The notes beneath the pieces are model-generated. The model saw only the letters and a program-made list of their open reading frames with translations. It made no database searches and was not told the origin of the DNA. The position numbers and the translations under genes were made by a program. A DNA stretch of 64,000 nt from Prescottella soli (lineage in GTDB: Bacteria; Actinomycetota; Actinomycetes; Mycobacteriales; Mycobacteriaceae): contig NZ_CP157276.1 of the NCBI RefSeq assembly GCF_040024445.1, forward strand, positions 1,984,001 through 2,048,000. The letters are read 5' to 3'. Shown here piece after piece: positions 33,378 to 42,369 of the stretch (positions within the stretch are counted from its first letter, which is position 1; every line of letters starts with the position of its first letter).

Positions 33378-34100
33378 CTAGCTGCCGTTCTGCAGGACCC
33401 GGGTGATGGCGTCACCGAGGACGTTGCTGATCGACCCGGTCGAGGACAGCTGGCCGTCGGCCGAGCCGAGGCCGCTGGTGTCGAGGCTGCCGCTCACGGC
33501 CTCGCCGGCGTTCTTGCCGCGGCCGGTGAAGCAGGACGTCAGGCCCGGGAAGTCGGCGCCGACACCGACGGTGCCGCCCGTGGAGATGCCGCCACTGGTG
33601 ACCAGGTCGCCGGCCTTCACGCCGTCCGGGACCACGTAGGTGATCTCGAGGGTGACGGGGTTACCGGAGTTCACGAACCACCCGGTGCTGGTGGCGCTCC
33701 ACCCGGCACCGTTCTTGGTCGGGGTCACGGTCTCGGTGATCTGCGACCCGGGGAGCGCATGGAGGGCAGTCACCCGCGCCTTCACGGGCGCGCCGAACCC
33801 GGCCGGCGGGTAGTCGGTGATCCGGTCGACGTAGGGGTTGCCGATGCCGGTGGTGCCGACGACCGTCTTGTAGGTCACCTCGTTGCCGGCGGCCGCCTCC
33901 GTGACGTCCACGGTCTTGCTGTAGGTGTGCGTGACACCCACCGTCCAAAAGTCCTGCTTGGTCGTGTTCGACGACTGCTGGCACACGGGTGCGGCAGCCG
34001 CGGTTCCGGCGCTGAAGCCGACTCCGGCGGTGACACCCGCTGCGACGATCGCGGCTGACGCGGCTGCTGCCGCAACGCGGCGCAGGGAGGTACGAGACAT
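33378..34100 (-). CDS. secreted protein with DUF11-like domain, paralog 2
   Basis: The protein is 240 aa: a Sec signal peptide (MSRTSLRRVAAAAASAAIVA, cleavage near TAAAAP), a beta-sandwich domain with EVTYKTVVGTTGIGNPYVDRITDYPPAGFG, and a C terminus SNVLGDAITRVLQNGS. Domain order and the PPAGF/HPAGF and SNVL motifs match the protein at 6223-7008, so the two are paralogs. Two Cys (PVCQ and TSCF) may form a disulfide absent from paralog 1. ATG 34100 is supported by GGAG upstream; the frame extends to 34331. A palindrome TGGAC-N4-GTCCA lies 124-137 bases upstream. Confidence 0.82.
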   Translation of the reverse strand: MSRTSLRRVAAAAASAAIVAAGVTAGVGFSAGTAAAAPVCQQSSNTTKQDFWTVGVTHTYSKTVDVTEAAAGNEVTYKTVVGTTGIGNPYVDRITDYPPAGFGAPVKARVTALHALPGSQITETVTPTKNGAGWSATSTGWFVNSGNPVTLEITYVVPDGVKAGDLVTSGGISTGGTVGVGADFPGLTSCFTGRGKNAGEAVSGSLDTSGLGSADGQLSSTGSISNVLGDAITRVLQNGS

Positions 34101-34223
34101 GCAGAGTTCTCCATTCGGTCCGTGAAGGGCCGCCGCCGTGTGCCGAACTCCCCACAGTCGGCTCAGGCGCAACCCTGGTCCACCCGTACGGGTCGACACG
34201 AGTACAACCGTCGCCATTTCTAC

Positions 34224-34237
34224 TGGACCAGCGTCCA
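34224..34237. promoter_or_regulatory. palindrome TGGAC-N4-GTCCA
   Basis: A perfect 5-bp inverted repeat with TetR-operator-like geometry lies between secreted paralog 2 and pepC. The cognate regulator is not identifiable. Confidence 0.35.
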
Positions 34238-34269
34238 ATTCCGCAGGAAAACGGGGAAAATGGTCCCAA

Positions 34270-35562
34270 CTACCGAACCGGCGTGAGGAAGGCCGCGAGT
34301 GCGTCGGCGTACATTCGGACATCCTTCGCACCCATCAGCTCTCGCGCCGAGTGCATGGCCAGCTGCGGGGCCCCGACGTCGACGGTCGACAGGCCGGTCC
34401 GGGACGCGGTGATCGGCCCGATCGTCGACCCGCACGGCAGGTCGGCGCGATGCATGTACCGCTGCAGCGGAACCCCGGCACGGTCGCAGGCCAGCGCGAA
34501 TTCCGCGGCGCCCGTGGCGTCGGATGCGTACCGCAGATTCTGGTTGACCTTGAGCACCGGGCCGCCGTTGATCTCGATGCGGTGCGCCGGTTCGTGGCGG
34601 TCGGGGTAGTTCGGGTGGGTGGCGTGCGCCATGTCGCCCGACGCGCACACCGAGCCGGACATCGCCCGCAGGAAGTCCTCGCGCCCGCCGCCGCGCAGCA
34701 GCACGATGCGTTCGAGGACCGAGTTGAGCAGGTCCGAGAAGGCGCCGCGGTCGGACATGCTGCCGACCTCCTCGTGGTCGAACAGCGCGAGCACCGGCGT
34801 GCCGTCGCCCGGTTCGGCGACGGCCGCGAGCAGCGCCTGGGTGCCGGCGTAGCAGGTGCCCAGGTTGTCGAGGCGCGGGGCGCTCACCAGCGACGAGTCC
34901 ACACCGACAACGGCGGACGGCGCCAGGTCGTGCGTCATCAGCTCCCACCCGAGCACCGAGCCCGCGTCCACGCCTGCCTCGCCGGCGAGGAACCCGATGA
35001 ACGAGCGCGGCTCGCCACCGCTCCCCCACACGGCGTTGACGTGCCGCTGCGGGTCCAACTGGACGCCCTTGCGGTCCTCGGACAGGTGGATCGCCAGCTG
35101 CGGCACCCGCAGGATCGGGCGATCGACCCGCACCAGCACCTCCTCGACCGCGTCACCGGAGCGGACGCTGAGCCGCCCGGAGATGCCGAGGTCGCGGTCG
35201 AGCCACGAGTTGAGCCACGCGCCGCCGTACGGTTCCAGACCGACGAGCTGCCAGCCGGCCGACACCAGATCGGGGTGCTGCTTGACGCGCAGGTTGGGGC
35301 TGTCGGTGTGGCCGCCGACGATCCGGAACGGTGCCGAGGGACCGTCCCCCGCCGGCCCCTCGGTGCTCCACGCGATCAGCGATCCACCCCGGATCAGGTA
35401 GTACCGGCCGGGCGCCGACGGCCACGCGTCGGTCTCCCGCAGCTCGGTGAATCCGTTCTCGGCCAGCTCGGCCGCGACCGTCGCGCACACGTGGAACGGC
35501 GACGGCGAGGCGTCGACGAACGAACACAATCCCTGGGCGTCGGCCTGCGTCATCGATGGCAT
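34270..35562 (-). CDS. pepC: M18 family aminopeptidase
   Basis: Metallopeptidase of 430 aa (aspartyl aminopeptidase type, Rv0800 counterpart). Zinc-ligand regions are visible as [25 protein letters not shown] and the C-terminal MHSARELMG. It releases N-terminal residues, usually acidic ones, in the cytoplasm. The ATG at 35562 or the in-frame ATG at 35553 could be used; a CATGAT hexamer 6 bases before 35562 raises the possibility of a leaderless start. Confidence 0.92.
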   Translation of the reverse strand: MPSMTQADAQGLCSFVDASPSPFHVCATVAAELAENGFTELRETDAWPSAPGRYYLIRGGSLIAWSTEGPAGDGPSAPFRIVGGHTDSPNLRVKQHPDLVSAGWQLVGLEPYGGAWLNSWLDRDLGISGRLSVRSGDAVEEVLVRVDRPILRVPQLAIHLSEDRKGVQLDPQRHVNAVWGSGGEPRSFIGFLAGEAGVDAGSVLGWELMTHDLAPSAVVGVDSSLVSAPRLDNLGTCYAGTQALLAAVAEPGDGTPVLALFDHEEVGSMSDRGAFSDLLNSVLERIVLLRGGGREDFLRAMSGSVCASGDMAHATHPNYPDRHEPAHRIEINGGPVLKVNQNLRYASDATGAAEFALACDRAGVPLQRYMHRADLPCGSTIGPITASRTGLSTVDVGAPQLAMHSARELMGAKDVRMYADALAAFLTPVR

Positions 35563-35585
35563 ACGACAATCATGCAGTACCGGAC

Positions 35586-35936
35586 TCAGTGCGCTCCGGA
35601 GATGCAGAACTGGTTGCCCTGCGGGTCGGCGAACACCACCCAGCGGAAGCCGTCCATGTTCTCGCGGTGCACCTCGGTGGCACCTGCCGCCAGCACCCGC
35701 TCGACCTCGGCGTCGAGGTCAGGCGACGACAGGTCCATGTGCTGGCGGTTCTTGCCGGGCGCCGGGTCGTCCACCTTCTGGAAGCCGAGTTTGTGCGCCC
35801 AGCCGGCGACCGCGACCATGTAGAACCAGCCGTCGTTCTCCTGCTCGATCGTGCCGCCGGTCAGATCGGCCCACCACTTCGCGAGCGGGCCGGGGTCGGT
35901 CGAGTCGATCGTGATCATGCCGAGTGTGAGTGCCAT
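35586..35936 (-). CDS. VOC/glyoxalase-family protein
   Basis: The protein is 116 aa with a paired beta-alpha-beta-beta-beta fold ([25 protein letters not shown] ... [16 protein letters not shown]). It belongs to the vicinal-oxygen-chelate superfamily; metal ligands are not clear enough to name a reaction, and antibiotic-binding roles are possible. ATG 35936 follows TAGCGT by 6 bases, so it is probably leaderless. It is 23 bases upstream of pepC on the same strand. Confidence 0.82.
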   Translation of the reverse strand: MALTLGMITIDSTDPGPLAKWWADLTGGTIEQENDGWFYMVAVAGWAHKLGFQKVDDPAPGKNRQHMDLSSPDLDAEVERVLAAGATEVHRENMDGFRWVVFADPQGNQFCISGAH

Positions 35937-35942
35937 GGCAGG

Positions 35943-35948
35943 ACGCTA
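35943..35948 (-). promoter_or_regulatory. -10 hexamer, leaderless VOC gene promoter
   Basis: TAGCGT on the minus strand ends 6 bases before ATG 35936. Confidence 0.55.
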
Positions 35949-35968
35949 ACGCGGGGGTCCGACAAACG

Positions 35969-36457
35969 TCAGCGTTCCGGCAGCACGGGCAGCATACACA
36001 CCGAGTCGAGACCGAGCACGTGGTTGAGACGCCCGGAGGCGATCCACGACCCGATGCACATGCTCAGCTCGACGATCTCGCGCTGGCTGTAGTGCTCGGT
36101 CATCCGCGTCCAGAACTCGTCGTCCAGATTGTGGTGATCCAGCGCGTACCGCTCCGCGTACTCGGCGGCCAGACGGGTCCGGTCGTCGAAAGCGTCTGTG
36201 GTTCGCCAGCTCTCGACGGCCTCGAAGAACGCGTCCTCGACCTTCTCGCCGTCGCGCTCGGTGCGCCAGTCCATGCACACGATGCAACCGTTGATCTGGG
36301 CGATACGCAGCCGTGCGGCCTCGAACTCGCGCAGCCCCAGCGTGGACTCGGAGTAGACCGCCAGCGACAGCTTGGACGCCGGGATGCCGATGGCGGGCAC
36401 CAGTTCGCCCCACACGTAGCCGACGGGGTCCTTGCCCTCGGGGATGTCGATTCTCAT
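35969..36457 (-). CDS. carboxymuconolactone decarboxylase-family protein
   Basis: The protein is 162 aa. The segment RIAQINGCIVCMDWRTE has the CxxC of AhpD-like/CMD proteins, which act as thiol peroxidase partners or decarboxylases; the usual downstream histidine is replaced. ATG 36457 overlaps the stop of the upstream DapB-like gene (ATGA), so the pair is co-translated. The specific role is unknown. Confidence 0.85.
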   Translation of the reverse strand: MRIDIPEGKDPVGYVWGELVPAIGIPASKLSLAVYSESTLGLREFEAARLRIAQINGCIVCMDWRTERDGEKVEDAFFEAVESWRTTDAFDDRTRLAAEYAERYALDHHNLDDEFWTRMTEHYSQREIVELSMCIGSWIASGRLNHVLGLDSVCMLPVLPER

Positions 36458-37581
36458 TGCTGGATCCTTCCGGTTGTCCCCAGTGTGCCCGCCGCTGCCG
36501 TGTCTGTCGCCGAAAATCCCAGTGCCGGTGAGGGCCGTAGCGGCACGTCGAGGGCGTCGTACAGTCCCGGTTCGGCGTCGACGAGCCAGTCGATCGCATT
36601 GACCAAACGTCCGACGGCGGTCGCATTGCCGCCCGCGGCCCGGCTGCCGCCCTCGTCGGTGGCCTCCACCGAGACCTCGATTCGCGGGCGGCCCTCGACG
36701 ATCACGCGGTGCGCCCCGGCGCCGCCGTCAGGTGGCATGGGCCAGTCGGTGGCACACGACGGATGGATCCGGGTGACGTGTTCGACGACGATCCGCGGCA
36801 CTCCCCCGACGATGCCCTGCACCTCGAACCGCAGCGCGCCCTGCGTCCCGGCTGCGAACTCGCCCATCGTGGCGGTGGTGACGTCCGCGTCGAGGGGACG
36901 GCGCTGCACGGTCTCGCGGATCTCGTCGAGGTCGACGCCGAGCGCGCGCGCCATCAGCCGAATCTGCCCGCCCCACACCATCGTCGGCACGGTCGGCGCG
37001 ATCATCGGTGGCTCGTAGTCCATCGGCTGCCCCATGCCGACGAGGTAGCGCACCGAATCGGGTTGGTCGTACGTGGAGTAGTCGAAGATCTCCTGACAGC
37101 GGAGGACGTCCACGACGGACCCCAGACCGCTGAGCAGCAACGGCAGGATGTCGTTGCCCCAGCCCGGATCGACGCCAGACACGAACAGGGACCCGCCGGC
37201 GGCCCTGATCGCGTCGACGATCGGTTCGCGGATGTCGGGCGGGGCGCTGCGGTGGTCGTACAACGCGTACACCGACGGCGTCACCACGACGGCCCCTGTG
37301 CGCAGGATCTTCACGATGTCGACGAGGGCGTCGTCGGGCCGGATGTCGCCGGACGCCGCGTACACGACCGCGCCGGGGCGGGTGGCGAGGACGGCGTCGA
37401 TGTCGTCGGTCGCGGCGACCCCGAGGTCTGCGCCGACGTCACCCAGGTCGCCCGCGTCCCGGCCGACCTTCGCGGGGTCGTGGACCAGGACCGCGGACAG
37501 TTCGAGGCGGGGATTCGCGTGCACCGCGCGGATCGCCGCGCGGCCGACGTTGCCGGTGCCCCAGACGACGGTGGTGATCAT
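36454..37581 (-). CDS. NAD(P)-dependent DapB-like oxidoreductase
   Basis: Oxidoreductase of 375 aa. The N-terminal Rossmann motif VVWGTGNVGRAAIRA and the GVDPGWGNDILPLLLSG segment place it with the dihydrodipicolinate-reductase-like family common in mycobacteria, related to 2,4-diaminopentanoate dehydrogenase rather than true DapB. Substrate unknown. ATG 37581 follows TAGCGT with 7 bases between, indicating a leaderless start; the longer frame to 37656 is rejected on that basis. Confidence 0.82.
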   Translation of the reverse strand: MITTVVWGTGNVGRAAIRAVHANPRLELSAVLVHDPAKVGRDAGDLGDVGADLGVAATDDIDAVLATRPGAVVYAASGDIRPDDALVDIVKILRTGAVVVTPSVYALYDHRSAPPDIREPIVDAIRAAGGSLFVSGVDPGWGNDILPLLLSGLGSVVDVLRCQEIFDYSTYDQPDSVRYLVGMGQPMDYEPPMIAPTVPTMVWGGQIRLMARALGVDLDEIRETVQRRPLDADVTTATMGEFAAGTQGALRFEVQGIVGGVPRIVVEHVTRIHPSCATDWPMPPDGGAGAHRVIVEGRPRIEVSVEATDEGGSRAAGGNATAVGRLVNAIDWLVDAEPGLYDALDVPLRPSPALGFSATDTAAAGTLGTTGRIQQ

Positions 37582-37588
37582 GCGCGGG

Positions 37589-37594
37589 ACGCTA
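37589..37594 (-). promoter_or_regulatory. -10 hexamer, leaderless DapB-like gene promoter
   Basis: TAGCGT on the minus strand ends 7 bases before ATG 37581. Confidence 0.55.
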
Positions 37595-37633
37595 GCGAAC
37601 ACGCGGGGTTCTCGTACCCACTTCCGCACAGAC

Positions 37634-37676
37634 GAAGGGACCCTCCGGTCGCTCACAGCGACCGGAGGGTCCCTTC
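37634..37676 (-). terminator. 20-bp hairpin terminator after purSQ
   Basis: A perfect 20-bp stem (37634-37653 with 37657-37676) closes on a 3-base loop 24 bases beyond the purQ stop. It is one of the strongest hairpins in the window. Confidence 0.8.
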
Positions 37677-37699
37677 AGGTCTCGGCGGGTGCCGACGGA

Positions 37700-38377
37700 T
37701 CAGGCCGTCAGGACACTCTCGAGGACGGAGTAGAACATGCCGAGTCCGTCATCGCTCGGGCCGGTCAGCGCCTCGGTGGCGTGCTCGGGGTGCGGCATGA
37801 GGCCCACGACGCGACCGTTGGCCGACGCGACGCCGGCGATGCCGCGCTGCGAGCCGTTCGGGTTGTCGCCGGCGTAGCGGAACACCACACGGCCCTCGCC
37901 CTCGAGCTCGTCGAGCACCTGCTCGGACGCCTGGTAGCGGCCCTCACCGGACTTGAGCGGGACCAGGATCTCGGCGCCCGCCTCGTAGCGCGACGACCAC
38001 GCCGTGCTGTTGGACTCGACCTTGAGCCACTGGTCGCGGCAGATGAAGTGCAGGCCCTGGTTGCGGGTCAGCGCGCCCGGCAGCAGGCCGGCCTCGCACA
38101 GCACCTGGAAGCCGTTGCAGATGCCGAGCACCGGCATGCCGCCCTCGGCGGCCTTGACGACCTCACCCATGACGGGCGCGAAGCGCGCGATGGCGCCGCA
38201 GCGCAGGTAGTCGCCGTACGAGAAGCCGCCGGGAACGATGACCGCGTCGACACCCTTGAGGTCGGCGTCGCCGTGCCACAGGCTCACGGCCTCGCCACCG
38301 GCGAGGCGGACGGCGCGGGCGGCGTCGACGTCGTCGAGCGTGCCCGGGAACGTGATGACTCCGATGCGCGCGCTCAC
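37700..38377 (-). CDS. purQ: phosphoribosylformylglycinamidine synthase, glutaminase subunit PurQ
   Basis: Class I glutamine amidotransferase of 225 aa with the nucleophile motif [10 protein letters not shown] and the catalytic His/Glu in MPHPEHA. It supplies ammonia to PurL in the PurLQS complex. GTG 38377 overlaps the purS stop (GTGA). Confidence 0.96.
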   Translation of the reverse strand: MSARIGVITFPGTLDDVDAARAVRLAGGEAVSLWHGDADLKGVDAVIVPGGFSYGDYLRCGAIARFAPVMGEVVKAAEGGMPVLGICNGFQVLCEAGLLPGALTRNQGLHFICRDQWLKVESNSTAWSSRYEAGAEILVPLKSGEGRYQASEQVLDELEGEGRVVFRYAGDNPNGSQRGIAGVASANGRVVGLMPHPEHATEALTGPSDDGLGMFYSVLESVLTA

Positions 38378-38610
38378 TGGACTCGCGTGACCTTCCAGTC
38401 CTCGATCACCGTGTTCGCCAGCAGCGACTCGGCGATCGTCGCGAGCTCGTCGTCGCTGACGTTGTCGTCGACCTCGAGCTCGAAACGCTTACCCTGACGA
38501 ACATCCGACACACCGGCATGACCGAGTCGGGACAGGGCCCCGACAATGGCCTGCCCCTGCGGGTCGAGAATTTCGGCCTTGGGCATGACATCGACAACGA
38601 CACGGGCCAC
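38374..38610 (-). CDS. purS: phosphoribosylformylglycinamidine synthase subunit PurS
   Basis: The 78-aa protein bridges PurL and PurQ in the FGAM synthase complex. [19 protein letters not shown] is the family N terminus. GTG 38610 is chosen because GAGGAG lies 6 bases upstream and the length fits; the 14-residue extension to 38652 lacks similarity. Confidence 0.93.
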   Translation of the reverse strand: MARVVVDVMPKAEILDPQGQAIVGALSRLGHAGVSDVRQGKRFELEVDDNVSDDELATIAESLLANTVIEDWKVTRVQ

Positions 38611-38752
38611 GTGCTGCTCCTCGCTATGGCTGGTTTCCGCCCGGGATCGCACCGGGCATGCAGGAGTTTACCGGGCAGCCCGGTCCGCTCCCGCACCGAG
38701 TGAACCTCCGGCGTCACCCCCACCCACAGGTGTGATCCCGCATACTCGGATC

Positions 38753-39400
38753 ATGCGACTCACGCACTTCGGCCATTCCTGTGTCCTGGTGGAACTCGAC
38801 GGAGCAAAGATCCTGTTCGATCCCGGTAACTTTTCGCACGGATTCGAGGGAATCACCGGGCTCGACGCCATCCTGATCACCCACCAGCACCCGGACCATG
38901 CGGACCCCGCCCGCCTGCCCGCGCTCGTGGAGGCCAACCCGGGCGCCGACCTCTACGCGGATCCGCAGACGACGGCGCTGCTCGGCGAGGCGTGGACCGC
39001 GGTGTACCCCGGCGACGTCTTCAACGTCGGCGAGGTCCAGGTGACCGGCACCGGTGGCACGCACGCGGTGATCCACCCGGAGATCCCGCTGATCGACAAC
39101 ACCGCGTACCTGCTCGGCGACGCCGAGAACCCGGCCAAGCTGATGCACCCGGGCGACTCGCTGTTCGTCCCGGAGCAGAAGGTCGACGTCCTGGCGATCC
39201 CGGCCGCCGCCCCGTGGATGAAGATCTCCGAGTCCGTCGACTACCTGCGCGCGGTGCACCCGCGGGTCGCGGTGCCGATCCACCAGGGCATCGTCGCGAA
39301 GGAGGCCCGCGGCATCTACTACGGTCGGCTCACCGAAATGGGCCCGGGCGGAACGGAATTCCGCGTGCTGCCCGAGGAGTCGAGCGTCGAGGTGTCCTGA
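38753..39400 (+). CDS. MBL-fold metal-dependent hydrolase
   Basis: A UlaG/YcbL-like metallo-beta-lactamase-fold protein of 215 aa. Metal ligands appear in LTHFGHSCVLVE, ITHQHPDHAD (HxHxDH) and VPIHQG. Substrate unknown. ATG 38753 has a CATACT hexamer 6 bases before it, so a leaderless start is possible. It converges on the DUF2334 gene with a 14-base gap. Confidence 0.88.
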   Translation: MRLTHFGHSCVLVELDGAKILFDPGNFSHGFEGITGLDAILITHQHPDHADPARLPALVEANPGADLYADPQTTALLGEAWTAVYPGDVFNVGEVQVTGTGGTHAVIHPEIPLIDNTAYLLGDAENPAKLMHPGDSLFVPEQKVDVLAIPAAAPWMKISESVDYLRAVHPRVAVPIHQGIVAKEARGIYYGRLTEMGPGGTEFRVLPEESSVEVS

Positions 39401-39414
39401 ACGGACACCTGCTG

Positions 39415-40119
39415 TCACGCCACCTCGCGGACACCCTCCTGGAGCGGCCAGCGGTAGACGGCCGGCTGCGCCCCGTGGTGCAGCGTGAGGTCGACGGCGT
39501 CGAGCAGCGCCTGGCGGGGCCCGGTCCGGCCGAGCTGCTTGGCGGAGATCGCCAGGCGCACCAGGCGCCCGCGCCGGGCGCCGCGGGATGCGCCGAGCAC
39601 CAGCGACCGGCACCGCCACGGTTCGGCGCGGAAGCCGTCGCCGAGTCCGAGGACATGGCTGCGCACGCTGGTGCCGTGGGCCAGATCGCGGATCGCGGTC
39701 ATGCCGGCGAGCAGCCGGAACCCGCTGCTCGGCAGCACCGAGACGGCGCCCGGGGACGCGACCCAGCGGGGCGCCGCGAACAGTCGCGTCCGCAGGCCCA
39801 CCTCCTCGAGCACGCGGTCGGCGGCCAGCAGGCGCAGCCGGGCCTCGTGTTCGGGCAACACCGCGAACTCGGCGCGGCGGCGCTTGGTGGCGGCCTGGTC
39901 GTAGCCGTGCAGGACGATCGCATCGCCGCGGTCGCGTCGCTCGCGCAGCCAGTCCTGCGTGACGGTGTCGGCCACCAACCTGTACTTGTCCTTGAGTCGC
40001 GGGGCGACCAGCAGCGACAACGGGACGGATCTGCGGTCCATCTCGGTCGCGAAATCCGCGACCACCTGGACCGTCTCGTCTCTGATCCCCGACACCGACA
40101 CGATCACCTGTCCGGTCAT
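39415..40119 (-). CDS. DUF2334 polysaccharide-deacetylase-like protein
   Basis: The protein is 234 aa. VIVSVSGIRDETVQVVADFATEMDRR, AIVLHGYDQ and RLFAAPRWVAS fit the DUF2334 branch of the NodB-like deacetylase fold (Rv0787-type); the first metal-binding Asp motif appears degenerate. Role unknown, possibly polysaccharide modification. ATG 40119 is selected over the frame start at 40170, which lacks support. Confidence 0.78.
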   Translation of the reverse strand: MTGQVIVSVSGIRDETVQVVADFATEMDRRSVPLSLLVAPRLKDKYRLVADTVTQDWLRERRDRGDAIVLHGYDQAATKRRRAEFAVLPEHEARLRLLAADRVLEEVGLRTRLFAAPRWVASPGAVSVLPSSGFRLLAGMTAIRDLAHGTSVRSHVLGLGDGFRAEPWRCRSLVLGASRGARRGRLVRLAISAKQLGRTGPRQALLDAVDLTLHHGAQPAVYRWPLQEGVREVA

Positions 40120-40156
40120 GGCTTCGAGGGTGGCAGCCGCAGGTGAACAGCAGACA

Positions 40157-40199
40157 GCGCCCGCACACACATTCGGTGGACGAATGCTCGTGCGGGCGC
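40157..40199 (-). terminator. two-part hairpin terminator after glutathione peroxidase
   Basis: An outer 10-bp stem (40157-40166 with 40190-40199) encloses an inner 6-bp stem CATTCG/CGAATG with a 5-base loop. It is 30 bases beyond the gpx stop on the minus strand. Confidence 0.7.
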
Positions 40200-40228
40200 C
40201 GTCGGATGGTGCCCTGAGGGGGACAGAC

Positions 40229-40723
40229 CTAGCGGGGCAGCACGGCCTCGATCGCCGCGATGACCTCGGGAGCGTCGGGCTCGGTGCGCGGACGGAAGCG
40301 GTTGGCGACGGTGCCGTCGGGGGCGATGAGGAACTTCTCGAAGTTCCACTGGATGTCGCCCGCGGTGCCGTCGGCGTCGGTGGCCTGGGTGAGCTCGGCG
40401 TACAGCGGATGCCGGTTCTCGCCGTTGACCTCGATCTTCTCCGTCAGCGGGAAGGTGACGCCGTAGGTGGTGGAGCAGAAGGTCTGGATCTCCTCCGGCG
40501 TGCCCGGCTCCTGGCCCATGAACTGGTTGCACGGGATGCCGATGACGCTCAGACCGCGCTCGGCGTACTCGGAGGCCAGCTTCTCGAGGGCCGTGTACTG
40601 CGGCGTCAGGCCGCACTTCGAGGCCACGTTCACCACGAGGACTGCGCGGCCGCCGTACTCGCCCAGGCTCGTCGGCACGCCGCCGAGGGTGTTGATCGTG
40701 ATGTCTTGCAGCGGAGTCGTCAT
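40229..40723 (-). CDS. gpx: glutathione peroxidase-family thiol peroxidase
   Basis: The protein is 164 aa. VNVASKCGLTPQY carries peroxidatic Cys37 (Cys, not selenocysteine), with PCNQF and WNFEKFLI providing the conserved Gln and Trp. Actinobacterial homologs use thioredoxin or mycothiol/mycoredoxin rather than glutathione. ATG 40723 follows TAGGTT by 7 bases, so it is probably leaderless; the longer frame is rejected. Confidence 0.92.
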   Translation of the reverse strand: MTTPLQDITINTLGGVPTSLGEYGGRAVLVVNVASKCGLTPQYTALEKLASEYAERGLSVIGIPCNQFMGQEPGTPEEIQTFCSTTYGVTFPLTEKIEVNGENRHPLYAELTQATDADGTAGDIQWNFEKFLIAPDGTVANRFRPRTEPDAPEVIAAIEAVLPR

Positions 40724-40730
40724 GCGCACC

Positions 40731-40736
40731 AACCTA
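40731..40736 (-). promoter_or_regulatory. -10 hexamer, leaderless gpx promoter
   Basis: TAGGTT on the minus strand ends 7 bases before ATG 40723. Confidence 0.55.
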
Positions 40737-40809
40737 GCCAAGCCCTCGGACTCGTGCTTGTCCCATGCGCGGGCCCCATGCGTCGGAAATGCCATCCGTC
40801 CCACGAACA

Positions 40810-42222
40810 TCAGGCCTCCACCAACTCTCGCTCGGCGGTCTTCGCGGGCACCGGTGTGTCCGACGCCTCGCTCGGTGCGTCGTGATCGTCGACCATGGTC
40901 GACTCGTCGAACGGCAGTTCACCGGCGAGAACGGTGCGGACCCGGTCGGTGTCGACGGTCTTCGTCCACGTGCCGACCAGCAGGGTCGCGACGGCGTTGC
41001 CGGAAAAGTTGGTGACGGCACGCGCCTCGGACATGAAACGGTCGATACCGACGATCAGGCCGACGCCGTCGAGCAGTTCGGGCCGGTGGCTCTGCAGACC
41101 GCCCGCGAGCGTCGCGAGACCCGCGCCGCTGACACCCGCCGCGCCCTTCGACGCGATGATCATGAAGACCAGCAGCGACGCCTGCTCGGTCAGCGACAGC
41201 GGCTGCCCCATCGCGTCGGCGATGAAGATCGACGCCATCGTCAGGTAGATCGCGGTGCCGTCGAGGTTGAACGAGTAGCCGGTGGGCACGACGACGCCGA
41301 CGGTGGTGCGCTCGACGCCGATGTGCTCCATCTTCGCGATGAGCCGCGGCAGGGCCGACTCGGACGACGACGTCGCGAAGATCAGCAGGTATTCGCGGGC
41401 CAGGTAGCGCACGAGCTTGAAGATCGAGACCCCGGCGACCGCGCGCAGGATGCTTCCGAGCACGCCGAACACGAAGATCAGGCAGGTCAGGTAGAAGCCG
41501 AGCATCAGCGCGCCGAGCTGGACGACGGCGCCGAGCCCGGTCTGCCCGACGACGTTGGCGATCGCGCCGAACGCGCCGATCGGTGCCAGCCACAGGATCA
41601 TCGAGAGGACCTTGAACACGAGCTTCTGCACGTGACCGACGCCGCGCAGGATCGGCTCGCCCTGCTTACCCATGGCTTGGACGCCGAATCCGACGAGCAG
41701 CGCGATGAACAGGGTCTGCAGAACACTGCCCGAGGTGAGCGACGACAGCATCGTGGTGGGGATGATCGACGCGATGAAGTCCATCGTGCCGCCCGCGGCG
41801 TGAGCCTTGTCCGCCAGGGCCGCACCGGTGCTCGCGGTGTCGGCGGTGATATGCAGGCCGCTGCCGGGATCGAGGAGGTTGCCGACGACGAGACCGATGC
41901 CGAGGGCGACTGTCGACATGCCGATGAAGTAGGCGAGTGCGAGCCCGCCGACCTTGCCGACGCTCGCGGCCGCGCGCACCGATCCGATGCCGAGGACGAT
42001 GGTGCAGAAGATGACGGGGCTGATCATCATCTTGATCAGGTCCACGAACATGGTGCCGAGCACGCCGAGCGACTTACCGGCCTCCGGCGCGAGCCACCCG
42101 ACCAGTACGCCGGCGACGACGGCGATGATGACGCCGACATACAGCCAGTGCGTCTTGTCCCGCGGTTTCCCGGGCTGGGCAGGTTGCGCCGCGCCCAGCG
42201 TCCCTGTTGCACTCGTGCTCAT
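40810..42222 (-). CDS. dctA: dicarboxylate/amino acid:cation symporter (DctA family)
   Basis: The protein is 470 aa with about eight helices and two re-entrant loops. KMMISPVIFCTIVLGIGS, ATSSSESALPRLI (serine-rich HP1) and GYSFNLDGTAIYL are hallmark motifs of the DAACS family. It probably imports C4-dicarboxylates (succinate, fumarate, malate) or aspartate/glutamate with sodium or protons. It is divergent from a CitA/CitB-type two-component pair, its likely regulator. The start at 42222 follows AGAGGACACC. Confidence 0.92.
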   Translation of the reverse strand: MSTSATGTLGAAQPAQPGKPRDKTHWLYVGVIIAVVAGVLVGWLAPEAGKSLGVLGTMFVDLIKMMISPVIFCTIVLGIGSVRAAASVGKVGGLALAYFIGMSTVALGIGLVVGNLLDPGSGLHITADTASTGAALADKAHAAGGTMDFIASIIPTTMLSSLTSGSVLQTLFIALLVGFGVQAMGKQGEPILRGVGHVQKLVFKVLSMILWLAPIGAFGAIANVVGQTGLGAVVQLGALMLGFYLTCLIFVFGVLGSILRAVAGVSIFKLVRYLAREYLLIFATSSSESALPRLIAKMEHIGVERTTVGVVVPTGYSFNLDGTAIYLTMASIFIADAMGQPLSLTEQASLLVFMIIASKGAAGVSGAGLATLAGGLQSHRPELLDGVGLIVGIDRFMSEARAVTNFSGNAVATLLVGTWTKTVDTDRVRTVLAGELPFDESTMVDDHDAPSEASDTPVPAKTAERELVEA

Positions 42223-42263
42223 GAGGTGTCCTCTGGATCGGGGGATTTCTCGGAGGTGGTGTG

Positions 42264-42290
42264 CGTGATCGTCGAGTGACTGCGATCACG
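42264..42290. promoter_or_regulatory. inverted repeat CGTGATCG-N11-CGATCACG between dctA and its sensor kinase
   Basis: A perfect 8-bp inverted repeat in the 147-base divergent region. It is a candidate binding site for the adjacent response regulator. Confidence 0.5.
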
Positions 42291-42369
42291 TCGTACCGCC
42301 CGGGAGAATGCTGGTACCGATCCAGGCACCGGAGAAGTTTGTGTTCATAAGTTTCACGGGAGGACTGAC

